The notes below the pieces were generated by a model. The model saw nothing but the letters and a program-made list of their open reading frames with translations. It searched no databases and was not told the origin of the DNA. The translations under genes and the position numbers were made by a program. Below, one piece after another: positions 1 through 6,182 of a stretch of 25,675 nt of DNA; position 1 is the first letter of the stretch; the number at the start of each line of letters is the position of its first letter. Source of the DNA: a virus; the IMG/VR virus record IMGVR_UViG_3300041411_000106, positions 1 through 25,675 of that record; one strand, written 5' to 3'.

Positions 1-226
1 GGAGTGGCTAAACGCACTGGTCCCCTTGCGATTCTCGACAAACTTGTCCGTTCACCTTAAGCACTAGTATCTGAAGTTCGAGGAGAGAGTAACTGTCTCC
101 GTCCCTTCCTTTTTCCCTGTGGGAAAACTGAGTGCCTCCTCGCCGACGGACATCTCCTGGGTCGACCCCGTCTGGGTACCCCTCGAGATCCTGAAGAGCG
201 CGAAAGCACGGGTAGTGCTAATTGGC

Positions 227-297
227 AGGGCTATCCTCTTTATTGAGCCTCCGCTTCCCAATCCGGACATCCAGAGTTAGATAGCCCTGGGATGTCC
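227..297 (+). other. H-type RNA pseudoknot
   Basis: Stem A pairs 227-235 with 280-288 (AGGGCTATC with GATAGCCCT, nine perfect pairs) and can be extended by 236-239 with 273-276. Stem B pairs 265-272 with 290-297 (GGACATCC with GGATGTCC, eight perfect pairs). The order A-B-A'-B' is that of a pseudoknot, with one base between A' and B' so the stems could nearly stack. Two perfect interleaved helices within 71 bases are unlikely to be chance, but this was found by eye without a folding calculation. Confidence 0.6.
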
Positions 298-470
298 ACC
301 CCGGAATAGTATTCAATGCTTTAAAGGTTGAAGTTACTTCGACCGCCTCTTTTCTCCCAGAATCGGGAGCTGGAGGGCTCACCGGTAAAGTCTGCAGCTG
401 AGTTAACCTGGTTTATAAGTACTTTAACCAGGAGCTCGGGGAGACCAACCCGGGTATTCCGAAACCTGAA

Positions 471-499
471 AGCCGACCTTAAAACAGTCGGCTTTTTTT
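471..499 (+). terminator. Rho-independent terminator of the structured RNA
   Basis: AGCCGAC (471-477) pairs perfectly with GTCGGCT (487-493) across a nine-base loop, followed directly by a run of T to 499. It separates the RNA segment from the gene starting at 565, so that gene probably has its own promoter in 500-556 or depends on readthrough. Confidence 0.88.
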
Positions 500-564
500 A
501 GTTCATCTGCGGTCTGGCTGGTATAAGAGTAGTAAGAAAGCCCATTGATTAGATTGGAGGATGT

Positions 565-1044
565 ATGATTGATCCTAGAGCAAATAGTCCAGAACGTCTG
601 GATGCACCTCACCCTCTTCCTTGCGTTAGTCGTCGTGCTCTGAAACGCGTCAAGAACCCCCTTCCTCCGCCTACGGAATGTCCTTGCTGCAAAGGCCCAG
701 TTAGACTGGTCAGCAACTCTGAGATTTACAATGGCCGTGAGTACGGGGAGTGGCCGTACATGTACTACTGCAAGCTCTGTGACGCCTACGTGGGCCTTCA
801 TCCGGCTACGGACATACCTTTGGGTACGATGGCTACGAAGGTCGGCAGAGAAGCTCGTAAGAGCTCCAAGACGGTGTTCCACAAACTCATGGACATCACC
901 CAGAAAAGTCGAGCAGATATGTACGCTTGGCTTGCAGACAAAATGGGTATGACCCGAGGGGAATGCCACTTCGGATGGTTTGACGAACAGAACTGCGCTA
1001 GGGCAGAAGCTATCTGCTCACTCGAAATCAAAAACATCAAATAA
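565..1044 (+). CDS. DUF3268-like zinc-ribbon protein
   Basis: A 159-residue protein resembling the DUF3268 zinc-finger-containing family found in many phages and some bacteria. Two Cys pairs, C39-P-C-C42 and C69-K-L-C72, form the probable zinc ribbon. Between and after them are the family-typical stretches SNSEIY, YGEWPYMYYC and GLHPATDIPLGT, and a C-terminal CHFGWF motif. No biochemical role is established for the family that I know of; zinc-dependent nucleic-acid binding is a guess. The start has a GGAGG site just upstream (556-560). The gene ends 18 bases before the Ro60-like gene and probably shares its transcript, so a role in RNA handling is possible but unproven. No truncation or frameshift is seen. 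Confidence 0.85.
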   Translation: MIDPRANSPERLDAPHPLPCVSRRALKRVKNPLPPPTECPCCKGPVRLVSNSEIYNGREYGEWPYMYYCKLCDAYVGLHPATDIPLGTMATKVGREARKSSKTVFHKLMDITQKSRADMYAWLADKMGMTRGECHFGWFDEQNCARAEAICSLEIKNIK

Positions 1045-1062
1045 ACCAAGGAGACACTTGTC

Positions 1063-2568
1063 ATGACTACTGCAACTTCTGATGTACATGGCCGATATTT
1101 CATTACCCCGCTGCAAATCCTGGAGCGGTTTCTCCTCACCGGCTCCATGGCGGCAACCTACACCGCCAACGATAAGTTCGCAGATTACTCTGCGGAGAAC
1201 ATCAAGACGGTGCGGACCATCTTCGAATGTTTCCCTGACGCAGCGTTCAAAGTTCTTCACGACGTCTGCATGTTGAAGAAAGCCCCGCGTAAACCTCCGG
1301 TGATCCTGGCTCTGGCTGCTGCTCTGGGCGTAGAGTCGATCAAGGCTCAAGCCGAAGGTCTGGCTATGGCCGAAATCAACACGGGCACTGATCAGTTCGT
1401 TCTGACCAAGATGTTGGTTGATTTGGGTCGTGGCGGTGGCCGTTCGTTCAAACGTCAGGTTAACACCTTGTACCGGAAACTGGACCGTCAGGATGGTGAA
1501 CATCCACGAGATCAACTGGCCATGAACTTGGTCAAGTTCCGTAACCGTGCTGGCTGGACTCACCGCGACATTCTTCGGGTTGGCCACTACAAGCCAACCA
1601 AGAAGAACAACGATCTGTTCAAGTGGGTCGTAGGTAAAGGCCCTGCGACTCACCCTCTGATCATTGGTTTTGAAGAGGCTGGTCGAATCACTACTCCGGT
1701 AGAAGCAGTTCAACTTCTGGTTCGAGATCCGAAATTACCGTGGGAAGCCTTTCCTACCGAAGTTCTCTCCAATGCTCCGGTCTGGGAAGCTCTCCTGCCA
1801 AATCTCGGTAACTCGGCATTGATCCGTAACTTGGGTCGCATGTCGTCTCTGGGTATTGATCTGTCTCCGTATGTAGGCCGCATCGTCGGTGCCTGTCGGT
1901 ACCTTCACCCGGTTGCAGCTTTGTCTGCCTGGAAAACTTACTCGCAAGGCAAGGGCCTGAAAGGTAGCTTGGTCTGGGCTGCGAACAAAGATGTAGCAGT
2001 GGCTCTGGAAGAGGGCTTCTACGCTTCTTTCGGTCAGCTGAAGAAGTCTGATTCCAAGGTCTTCTTTGGCTTGGACATTTCAGGTTCCATGGGGACCAAC
2101 TCCTCTACGGTCGCAGGTTTGAACTGTCGGGAAGTAGCAGCGGCCATGGTAATGGTGGCTATGAAGCAGCAGCCTTACATGGTTTACGGTTTCAGTCATA
2201 CTCTGGTTCCGCTGGAAATTAAGGATGACTGGAGTCTTGGTGAGGTGATGAAGTCCATCAGCCGTCAGGATTTCGGTTCTACTGACTGCTCTCTGCCGAT
2301 TCGTTTCTGTAACCAGAACGCCATCCGGGACGTGGACTTATTCGCCATCTACACGGACAACGAAACCAACCAGCGTAATAAACCTTCGGACGCTCTCAAC
2401 GAGTACCGTCGGAATATCAACCCTAACGCCAAGCTTGCTACGGTGGCGTTGATGGGTGGTGCGTTCAGCATTGCAGATCCAAACGATCCAGGCCAAGTTG
2501 ACTTCGTGGGTTTCGACCCTAGCGTCCCTTCTGTCATGGTTTCACTGGCTGAGCAAAAACTCGTCTAA
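1063..2568 (+). CDS. TROVE-domain RNA-binding protein (Ro60/Rsr homologue)
   Basis: The 501 residues match the usual length of Ro60 orthologues. The N-terminal two thirds (about 1-330) is the helical TROVE ring that in Ro60 binds Y RNA on its outside and the single-stranded ends of misfolded RNAs through its central hole. The C-terminal third is a von Willebrand A domain with an intact metal-binding MIDAS: D338-I-S-G-S342, T407 within GSTDCSLPI, and D432 within YTDNET. GSTDCSLPI is close to the corresponding Ro60 motif. AAGGAG lies nine bases before the ATG. In bacteria, Ro60 works with Y RNAs and exonucleases in RNA quality control and rRNA maturation. Here it sits downstream of a structured RNA and upstream of RNase H and a DHH phosphoesterase. 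The phage role is unknown; decay or remodelling of host RNA, or protection of phage RNA, are inferences. Confidence 0.93.
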   Translation: MTTATSDVHGRYFITPLQILERFLLTGSMAATYTANDKFADYSAENIKTVRTIFECFPDAAFKVLHDVCMLKKAPRKPPVILALAAALGVESIKAQAEGLAMAEINTGTDQFVLTKMLVDLGRGGGRSFKRQVNTLYRKLDRQDGEHPRDQLAMNLVKFRNRAGWTHRDILRVGHYKPTKKNNDLFKWVVGKGPATHPLIIGFEEAGRITTPVEAVQLLVRDPKLPWEAFPTEVLSNAPVWEALLPNLGNSALIRNLGRMSSLGIDLSPYVGRIVGACRYLHPVAALSAWKTYSQGKGLKGSLVWAANKDVAVALEEGFYASFGQLKKSDSKVFFGLDISGSMGTNSSTVAGLNCREVAAAMVMVAMKQQPYMVYGFSHTLVPLEIKDDWSLGEVMKSISRQDFGSTDCSLPIRFCNQNAIRDVDLFAIYTDNETNQRNKPSDALNEYRRNINPNAKLATVALMGGAFSIADPNDPGQVDFVGFDPSVPSVMVSLAEQKLV

Positions 2569-2601
2569 TAGACGTAGTTATCTTTGGTATAACTACATTG
2601 T

Positions 2602-2628
2602 GGGAGCCGTAACTGGCTCCCCTTTTTT
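2602..2628 (+). terminator. Rho-independent terminator after the Ro60-like gene
   Basis: GGGAGCC (2602-2608) pairs with GGCTCCC (2615-2621) across a six-base loop and is followed by six T to 2628. A second perfect hairpin, GTAGTTAT (2574-2581) with ATAACTAC (2589-2596), precedes it right after the stop codon. The T run ends only 14 bases before the RNase H start, leaving no room for a promoter, so it may act as a partial terminator or attenuator for the next gene. Confidence 0.85.
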
Positions 2629-2642
2629 GTTTAGGAATGAAA

Positions 2643-3107
2643 ATGACAGACCTCAAGAAAGTAATGATGCACACCGATGGTTCTTGCATTGGAAATCCTG
2701 GACCTGGTGGCTGGGGAGCCATCCTCTCTTTAGGTGAAGTAGACAAAGAATTCTCTGGCGGAGAGTCCCACACTACGAATAACCGAATGGAGATGATGGC
2801 TATCATCCAGGGTCTTGCAGCTCTGAAAGAACGTTGTGACGTTACGGTAGTCTCCGACTCCAAATACGTAATCGACAACATCCGCAGCATCCACACCTGG
2901 AAAAGTCGGGGATGGAGAACTACCGCAAAGAAACCGGTAAAAAACAGAGATCTCTGGGAAATTCTGGACGAGAGCTGTATTCACCAACAAGTAACCTTCC
3001 AGTGGGTCAAAGGTCACGACGGTCATCCTGGTAATGAACGTGCTGACAAACTCGCTAATGACGCGGCAAAGGCTGCGGAGACAGAACTTCGTGAAAAAGC
3101 TCGTTAA
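2643..3107 (+). CDS. rnhA: Type I ribonuclease H
   Basis: RNase HI cleaves the RNA strand of RNA-DNA hybrids, for example primers and R-loops in replication. All key residues are present (numbered from the alternative ATG at 2637): D14 in HTDGSCIGNPGPGGWG, E52 in TTNNRMEM, D74 in VVSDSKYV, H127 in WVKGHDGHPGNERAD, and D137 in the same stretch. Length of about 155 residues is normal for the bacterial enzyme. Of the two in-frame ATGs, 2643 sits six bases after TAGGA (2632-2636), whereas 2637 directly abuts that site, so I prefer 2643. The gene begins just after a strong terminator, suggesting expression by readthrough. Family assignment is very secure. Confidence 0.95.
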   Translation: MTDLKKVMMHTDGSCIGNPGPGGWGAILSLGEVDKEFSGGESHTTNNRMEMMAIIQGLAALKERCDVTVVSDSKYVIDNIRSIHTWKSRGWRTTAKKPVKNRDLWEILDESCIHQQVTFQWVKGHDGHPGNERADKLANDAAKAAETELREKAR

Positions 3108-3155
3108 GAAAGTTGCAGTACTTTCCATCAACGTAACTCTGTACTGGATGATCTA

Positions 3156-4133
3156 ATGAAAACAGTAGTGTTTTATCATTCTCATTGCTTCGACGGGACC
3201 ATGGCTGCTGCGGCAGCTCTGGAAGCAATTCGTGAAGGTCGATTGGACTGTGATGAAAAAGAAGGGTTGATCCCTATCGGCTACAACCAGTCTGACTGGG
3301 ATGGATTCTTCGCAGAAGATCCAAAAGCACCGTACCAATTGGCGTTGGCACAAAATGTTGAGCAGATCATTTTTGTGGACTTCTGTCCTAAGCCTGTAGT
3401 GGTTCAGGATCTACTCTCAGTAGAGATCAAGGTAGTTATCCTAGACCATCACAAAACTGCTCGCGATGATGCGAAACAGTTGGAAGGGATGAAGGGCCTC
3501 GATCTGATTTTCGATATGACGAAATCTGGTGCTCGTTTGGCATGGGAGTATTTCCGTAAAGGCGTTGAGAACCCTTCGGGGATACCGAACCTCGCTCTTC
3601 ACGTAGAAGATCGTGATCTCTGGACTTGGGCGATGCCTAGGACTAGAGAAGTTATCGCGTGGATGTCGGCATCGGCAGAAACCAATGACCCGGCGTCATA
3701 CCTACTCGCAATCTACGATTTCAGTCTCTTTCCCGAAGAGTGTATCAAGGCAGGATCTTTTCTCTGCAAGGAGATGGATACCCAGATCAAAAAGATGGCC
3801 AGCTCCTACCGTTATCTTGAAGTCCAGGGTTATGGTAGCGGCATCGTAGTAAATGCCTCGTGCTACCAGTCCGAAGTTTGCCAGTACCTGTACGACCGTC
3901 ACGAAGTTCCTTTCGTGATTGCCTACAATGCTACTCGTGGTGGGGAAGTAGCTCTGAGCATGCGCAGCAAGCAGGGTGCTGCTCATTCAGTAGATGTGTC
4001 GCAAATGGCCAAGATGTTCGAAGGGGGTGGCCACGTTAACGCCGCAGGTGGCGTCTGTGAACTTGAACGTTGGGTGGATTTCCTTCACGGGAGTAGCCAC
4101 CAAGATAAAGCTCTTGCCAAACGAGGACTGTAA
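3156..4133 (+). CDS. DHH/DHHA1-family phosphoesterase
   Basis: This 325-residue protein belongs to the DHH superfamily of metal-dependent phosphoesterases, which includes oligoribonucleases (NrnA/NrnB), RecJ and cyclic-dinucleotide hydrolases. Motif I is YHSHCFDG (D13 is the clear metal ligand; the common HxDxDG form is altered). Motif II is VDFCP (D75), motif III is LDHHKT (D97-H98-H99), and a later DMTKSGA matches the conserved region after the DHH core. The C-terminal GGGHVNAAGG (290-299) is the DHHA1 substrate-binding signature. With RNase H and a Ro60-like protein next door, degradation of short RNA products (nanoRNA) is a sensible guess, but cyclic nucleotides are another possible substrate. 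A weak GGA lies seven bases before the ATG. It follows RNase H by 48 bases. Confidence 0.88.
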   Translation: MKTVVFYHSHCFDGTMAAAAALEAIREGRLDCDEKEGLIPIGYNQSDWDGFFAEDPKAPYQLALAQNVEQIIFVDFCPKPVVVQDLLSVEIKVVILDHHKTARDDAKQLEGMKGLDLIFDMTKSGARLAWEYFRKGVENPSGIPNLALHVEDRDLWTWAMPRTREVIAWMSASAETNDPASYLLAIYDFSLFPEECIKAGSFLCKEMDTQIKKMASSYRYLEVQGYGSGIVVNASCYQSEVCQYLYDRHEVPFVIAYNATRGGEVALSMRSKQGAAHSVDVSQMAKMFEGGGHVNAAGGVCELERWVDFLHGSSHQDKALAKRGL

Positions 4134-4135
4134 CC

Positions 4136-4297
4136 ATGTGGAAGAAACTTTGCCTTGCCGACATCAACCCGATGAAGGCTTTCGAAATATCTCTGATGCG
4201 TGATCGTGCCAAGTTCTGCATCGAAAAGAAGACCAACCTCGTTGGGGTTGCCCGAATCGTAATCAAAAAGAAAAAGGCCATTAGCCGTGGAAATTAA
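4136..4297 (+). CDS. Small basic hypothetical protein, 53 aa
   Basis: The reading frame starts at an ATG three bases after the stop of the DHH gene, with GAGG (4123-4126) nine bases upstream, and ends in TAA inside the next gene. The product begins MWKKLCLADIN and ends with a lysine-rich tail (VIKKKKAISRGN), giving it a strongly basic C-terminus. I recognise no domain. Position, ribosome binding site and tight spacing support it as a real gene. A basic tail could mean nucleic-acid or membrane contact, but nothing proves this. Confidence 0.6.
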   Translation: MWKKLCLADINPMKAFEISLMRDRAKFCIEKKTNLVGVARIVIKKKKAISRGN

Positions 4298-4730
4298 CGT
4301 GATCGATGCTATCCGCAATCTCTGCAACGCTGCCGAAGCTGCTGGCGGTCTGGACTCCAAGTTCGAGTTGAAGGTGAGCCAGGTTAAATCCTTGCTCGGA
4401 ACCATTAACGAACAGGAGCGTGAAATCCTGGGCATGGAACGTTCTTACGAGTCCATTAAGACGAAGATCCAAGGTCTGATCGATACTTTGGAATGCTACG
4501 ACTTCGACGAGTTCAGCCCGGACGATGATTTCGACGGTGAGATCTTCGAGATCTTCGTTGGTACCACGTCGGATCACGGTCGTATCTTCGGTATGTGGGA
4601 TGCTTCTTCAGGTTCGTTCCACGAACCTCCTGAAGAAAGCGGCCAAGTCTTCTACCGTGAAGATGTCCTCTTCTGGCGCTACTCCCTGCCTGAGCCTCAC
4701 GAAGCTCTCGATCTGGGTGATGCACTCTGA
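4287..4730 (+). CDS. Acidic hypothetical protein with N-terminal coiled coil
   Basis: A 147-residue protein of unknown function starting at GTG, with AAGG nine bases upstream and overlapping the preceding small gene by 11 bases, which suggests translational coupling. The first 70 residues are helical with heptad-like leucines and charges (KVSQVKSLLGTINEQEREIL). The middle is very acidic (DEFSPDDDFDGEIFEIF), and the C-terminal part contains aromatic residues (VFYREDVLFWRYS). No catalytic motif is seen. An acidic DNA-mimic or adaptor protein is conceivable but purely speculative. Confidence 0.75.
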   Translation: MEINVIDAIRNLCNAAEAAGGLDSKFELKVSQVKSLLGTINEQEREILGMERSYESIKTKIQGLIDTLECYDFDEFSPDDDFDGEIFEIFVGTTSDHGRIFGMWDASSGSFHEPPEESGQVFYREDVLFWRYSLPEPHEALDLGDAL

Positions 4731-4743
4731 GCTTTCAACTTAG

Positions 4744-4789
4744 CCGACTCCGAGCTATCATCGATTAAACGTAGTTAACTTGGAGTCGG
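4744..4789 (+). promoter_or_regulatory. Possible RBS-sequestering stem before the membrane protein gene
   Basis: CCGACTCC (4744-4751) is perfectly complementary to GGAGTCGG (4782-4789) across a 30-base spacer. The second arm contains the GGAG ribosome binding site (4782-4785) of the gene starting at 4792. If the stem forms, it would hide the site, so translation could depend on unfolding, on a trans-acting factor or on upstream ribosome movement. No folding energy was calculated. Confidence 0.45.
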
Positions 4790-4791
4790 AA

Positions 4792-5280
4792 ATGCTTGAA
4801 GAAGACGAAGGCGCATACTATTTAGAGTTCTTCTCCCGGTCTATCGGGATTAGTATTTTTCTATCCCTGTTCTTGGCTCCTATAGTTCCAGGATGGGTGG
4901 CGCAGTATTTCCTAGTAGCAGTGGTTTCTATCGCTGCTATTTCAGGAATTCTGTTTATCTGGATCAGAAAGAATTTTCAAAAACTTGCTGAAACAGGTCT
5001 TTCAAACTCTACCGCTCAAACTTTGCTTTCCGAAGATGCATCCACTATGTTCAGAGTCACTGGCAGTACGACTCTGATTCTATTGGTTGTGATTCTGTGG
5101 ATGGGGTTCGCGAAGATGCTTTGGATATTCGAAAGTTTCTTCGTACTCCTTGCCGCAATTCACATCGCAACTTCGGTAGTTTTTACGTTCATTGAGTTGG
5201 TAGCTATACGAGGGGAGATCGATGACCTCACAGATTGTGTTTATGGAGCACAGCCCGATAACGATGTTGAAGAGGGCTAA
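4792..5280 (+). CDS. Four-helix membrane protein, unknown function
   Basis: About 162 residues starting at ATG 4792, chosen because GGAG (4782-4785) lies six bases upstream; an in-frame TTG at 4780 is less likely because that binding site overlaps it. After a short acidic N-terminus come two hydrophobic stretches (near residues 18-58, including SIGISIFLSLFLAPIV and VAVVSIAAISGILFIW), a soluble loop, and two more (near 92-140, including LILLVVILWMGF and FVLLAAIHIATSVVF). The tail is acidic. It probably sits in the host inner membrane. Host takeover, superinfection exclusion or holin-like activity are all possible, but no family is recognised. Its translation may be controlled by the stem at 4744-4789. 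Confidence 0.78.
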   Translation: MLEEDEGAYYLEFFSRSIGISIFLSLFLAPIVPGWVAQYFLVAVVSIAAISGILFIWIRKNFQKLAETGLSNSTAQTLLSEDASTMFRVTGSTTLILLVVILWMGFAKMLWIFESFFVLLAAIHIATSVVFTFIELVAIRGEIDDLTDCVYGAQPDNDVEEG

Positions 5281-5404
5281 CTCCCCTCAGTCGTTAGGGA
5301 ATTTCCTGTACTCTGTTTGTAATTACCCCCATCATTCTAGAGAACGAGAAGATCTTAGGTATAGTCCTAATTTCGAAGAGAATAGCCTGCAAGGGTCTTT
5401 TCAC

Positions 5405-5839
5405 ATGACTATCATGACTGGACAAGTGGAGTTCAAGGGGAAGTTTTTCAGGGAGCAGGCCTACGTCAACCAGTACCTACTAGACCGAGGCATCGCTATA
5501 AAGCTAGGCTTAGTAGATATGAGGGAAATCCGAAATCGCGCAGGTTCTGGTAGCGGAATCCTCTTTATCGAGGAAATTAAGTATTCAGGAGCTACTCTGG
5601 GCAGCATGGCTGTCAGCCGAGCAAAAGCTCTTCTTAAAATTCCCGCATCGACAACCGGCCACCACGATTTAGACACTCAGTTTCTAGGGGTGAAGGCCGG
5701 GAAGCTGATACACACCAGATCTGGAGACTTAATCCCTCCAGATGAATGGGTTCCTCTGTATCGTCCCGGAAGTATTTTGGGGCCTGTAGAGGAAGGACTC
5801 CCTATTAATTTGGAAGAGGTGGAGCATGTCATCGTTTAA
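5405..5839 (+). CDS. Hypothetical protein, 144 aa
   Basis: I do not recognise this protein. I chose ATG 5405, with AAGGG (5391-5395) nine bases upstream, giving a product that starts MTIMTGQVEF. The open frame runs back to an ATG at 5222, which has a purine-rich AGGGGAG four bases before it, but that start would overlap the membrane protein gene by 59 bases and add about 61 residues of unremarkable sequence. The core has mixed strand and helix character (GILFIEEIKYSGATLGSMAVSR) without a catalytic signature. It overlaps the following gene by 14 bases, so the two are probably co-translated. The 124 bases before the chosen start hold only a small hairpin, TTAGG (5355-5359) with CCTAA (5366-5370). 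Confidence 0.65.
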   Translation: MTIMTGQVEFKGKFFREQAYVNQYLLDRGIAIKLGLVDMREIRNRAGSGSGILFIEEIKYSGATLGSMAVSRAKALLKIPASTTGHHDLDTQFLGVKAGKLIHTRSGDLIPPDEWVPLYRPGSILGPVEEGLPINLEEVEHVIV

Positions 5840-6182
5840 AAACAACATCCCTAAATCGTTTGTAATCGCAGCGTTCAACCAAGTTAACAACTACCTGATC
5901 GCGATGAACTACATGCCTGATCTTCCGGAGATTTCTCCGAACGATTACGGGGCGGAAGTATTCTTCGGCGGAAGCGGCGATTGGGATCCTGAGGTCGATG
6001 TTCCAAAGTTCAATCTGGTAATGACCACTCTGGCAGATAACCTTTCAGTCCAGGCGTTCATCATGAAACGACACGGGATGACAGGCACTTTTGTGGAGCG
6101 CATAAAAGACCCGTCTGAAGTGACGGGTTCTATCTATGGCTATGATGCTCTTTTTGAGCAAGCAGCCCCGGAACTACTCTGA
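5826..6182 (+). CDS. Hypothetical protein, 118 aa, last plus-strand gene
   Basis: An acidic 118-residue protein with no domain I recognise. GGAG (5820-5823) lies close before the ATG, and the first 14 bases overlap the upstream gene. The sequence is rich in aromatic and acidic residues (DYGAEVFFGGSGDWDPEVDV), suggesting a small soluble globular protein. Its 3' end overlaps the convergent PAAR gene by nine bases, and codons for the KDPSEVTG region double as a hairpin that looks like a terminator for the opposite strand. Confidence 0.72.
   Translation: MSSFKNNIPKSFVIAAFNQVNNYLIAMNYMPDLPEISPNDYGAEVFFGGSGDWDPEVDVPKFNLVMTTLADNLSVQAFIMKRHGMTGTFVERIKDPSEVTGSIYGYDALFEQAAPELL
6104..6129 (-). terminator. 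Probable terminator of the leftward tail operon
   Basis: Read on the minus strand, ACCCGTC pairs with GACGGGT (6122-6128 with 6109-6115) across a six-base loop, followed by CTTTTATG. The stem is solid but the T run is only four long. It lies 45 bases beyond the stop of the last leftward gene and inside the coding sequence of the convergent plus-strand gene, whose codons must therefore accommodate it. Confidence 0.5.

Larger units (their letters stand above)
1..499 (+). ncRNA. Large structured noncoding RNA, 3' part (5' end outside window)
   Basis: No convincing reading frame lies here, but complementary segments are dense. Stems I can pair by eye: 45-51/146-152, 79-85/136-142, 82-86/96-100, 111-117/121-127 (loop TGT), 152-156/185-189 enclosing 159-161/179-181 and 165-168/174-177, 205-209/215-219, 227-235/280-288, 265-272/290-297, 326-333/337-344, 354-358/365-369, 407-413/426-432 and 437-440/449-452. 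Some are alternatives to one another. The segment ends in an intrinsic terminator at 471-499, which fixes the plus strand. It does not match what I remember of RNase P RNA, tmRNA, group I introns or tRNA. It could be a Y-RNA-like partner of the Ro60-type protein encoded at 1063, a large ornate phage RNA in the style of GOLLD or ROOL, or a long structured leader. The family is unknown to me; the structure is what I see. Confidence 0.6.

Noticed and set aside
211-217. GGTAGTG, also present in the Ro-binding strand of human Y RNAs
   Set aside because: A seven-base match is expected by chance, and the surrounding pairing does not recreate the bulged Ro-binding stem.
64-270. 68-residue minus-strand frame within the structured RNA
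   Set aside because: No ribosome binding site or recognisable product; it coincides with stems of the proposed RNA.
391-470. tRNA or tRNA-like element before the terminator (hairpins plus GGGTATTCCGAAACC)
   Set aside because: The last hairpin does not give a proper T arm, there is no matching acceptor stem, and no anticodon arm fits. A Y-RNA tRNA mimic cannot be claimed.
521-527. TATAAG before the first plus-strand gene as a -10 element (similar GGTATAA at 2586)
   Set aside because: No convincing -35 element at the right distance, and the 2586 copy is part of a perfect hairpin. Not reported as a promoter.
424-969. Long minus-strand open frame opposite the terminator and the DUF3268-like gene
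   Set aside because: It is a shadow of a well-supported plus-strand gene, crosses a terminator hairpin, and its product looks like no known protein.
3131-3146. 15 of 16 bases shared with 6203-6218 (ACGTAACTnTGTACTG)
   Set aside because: Near-matches of this length are expected by chance in 25 kb, and one copy lies inside PAAR codons.
5222-5404. N-terminal extension of the 144-aa protein, starting at ATG 5222 with a purine-rich site
   Set aside because: It would overlap the membrane protein gene by 59 bases and the added residues look non-coding; the purine-rich site is explained by codons of the upstream gene. Not fully excluded.
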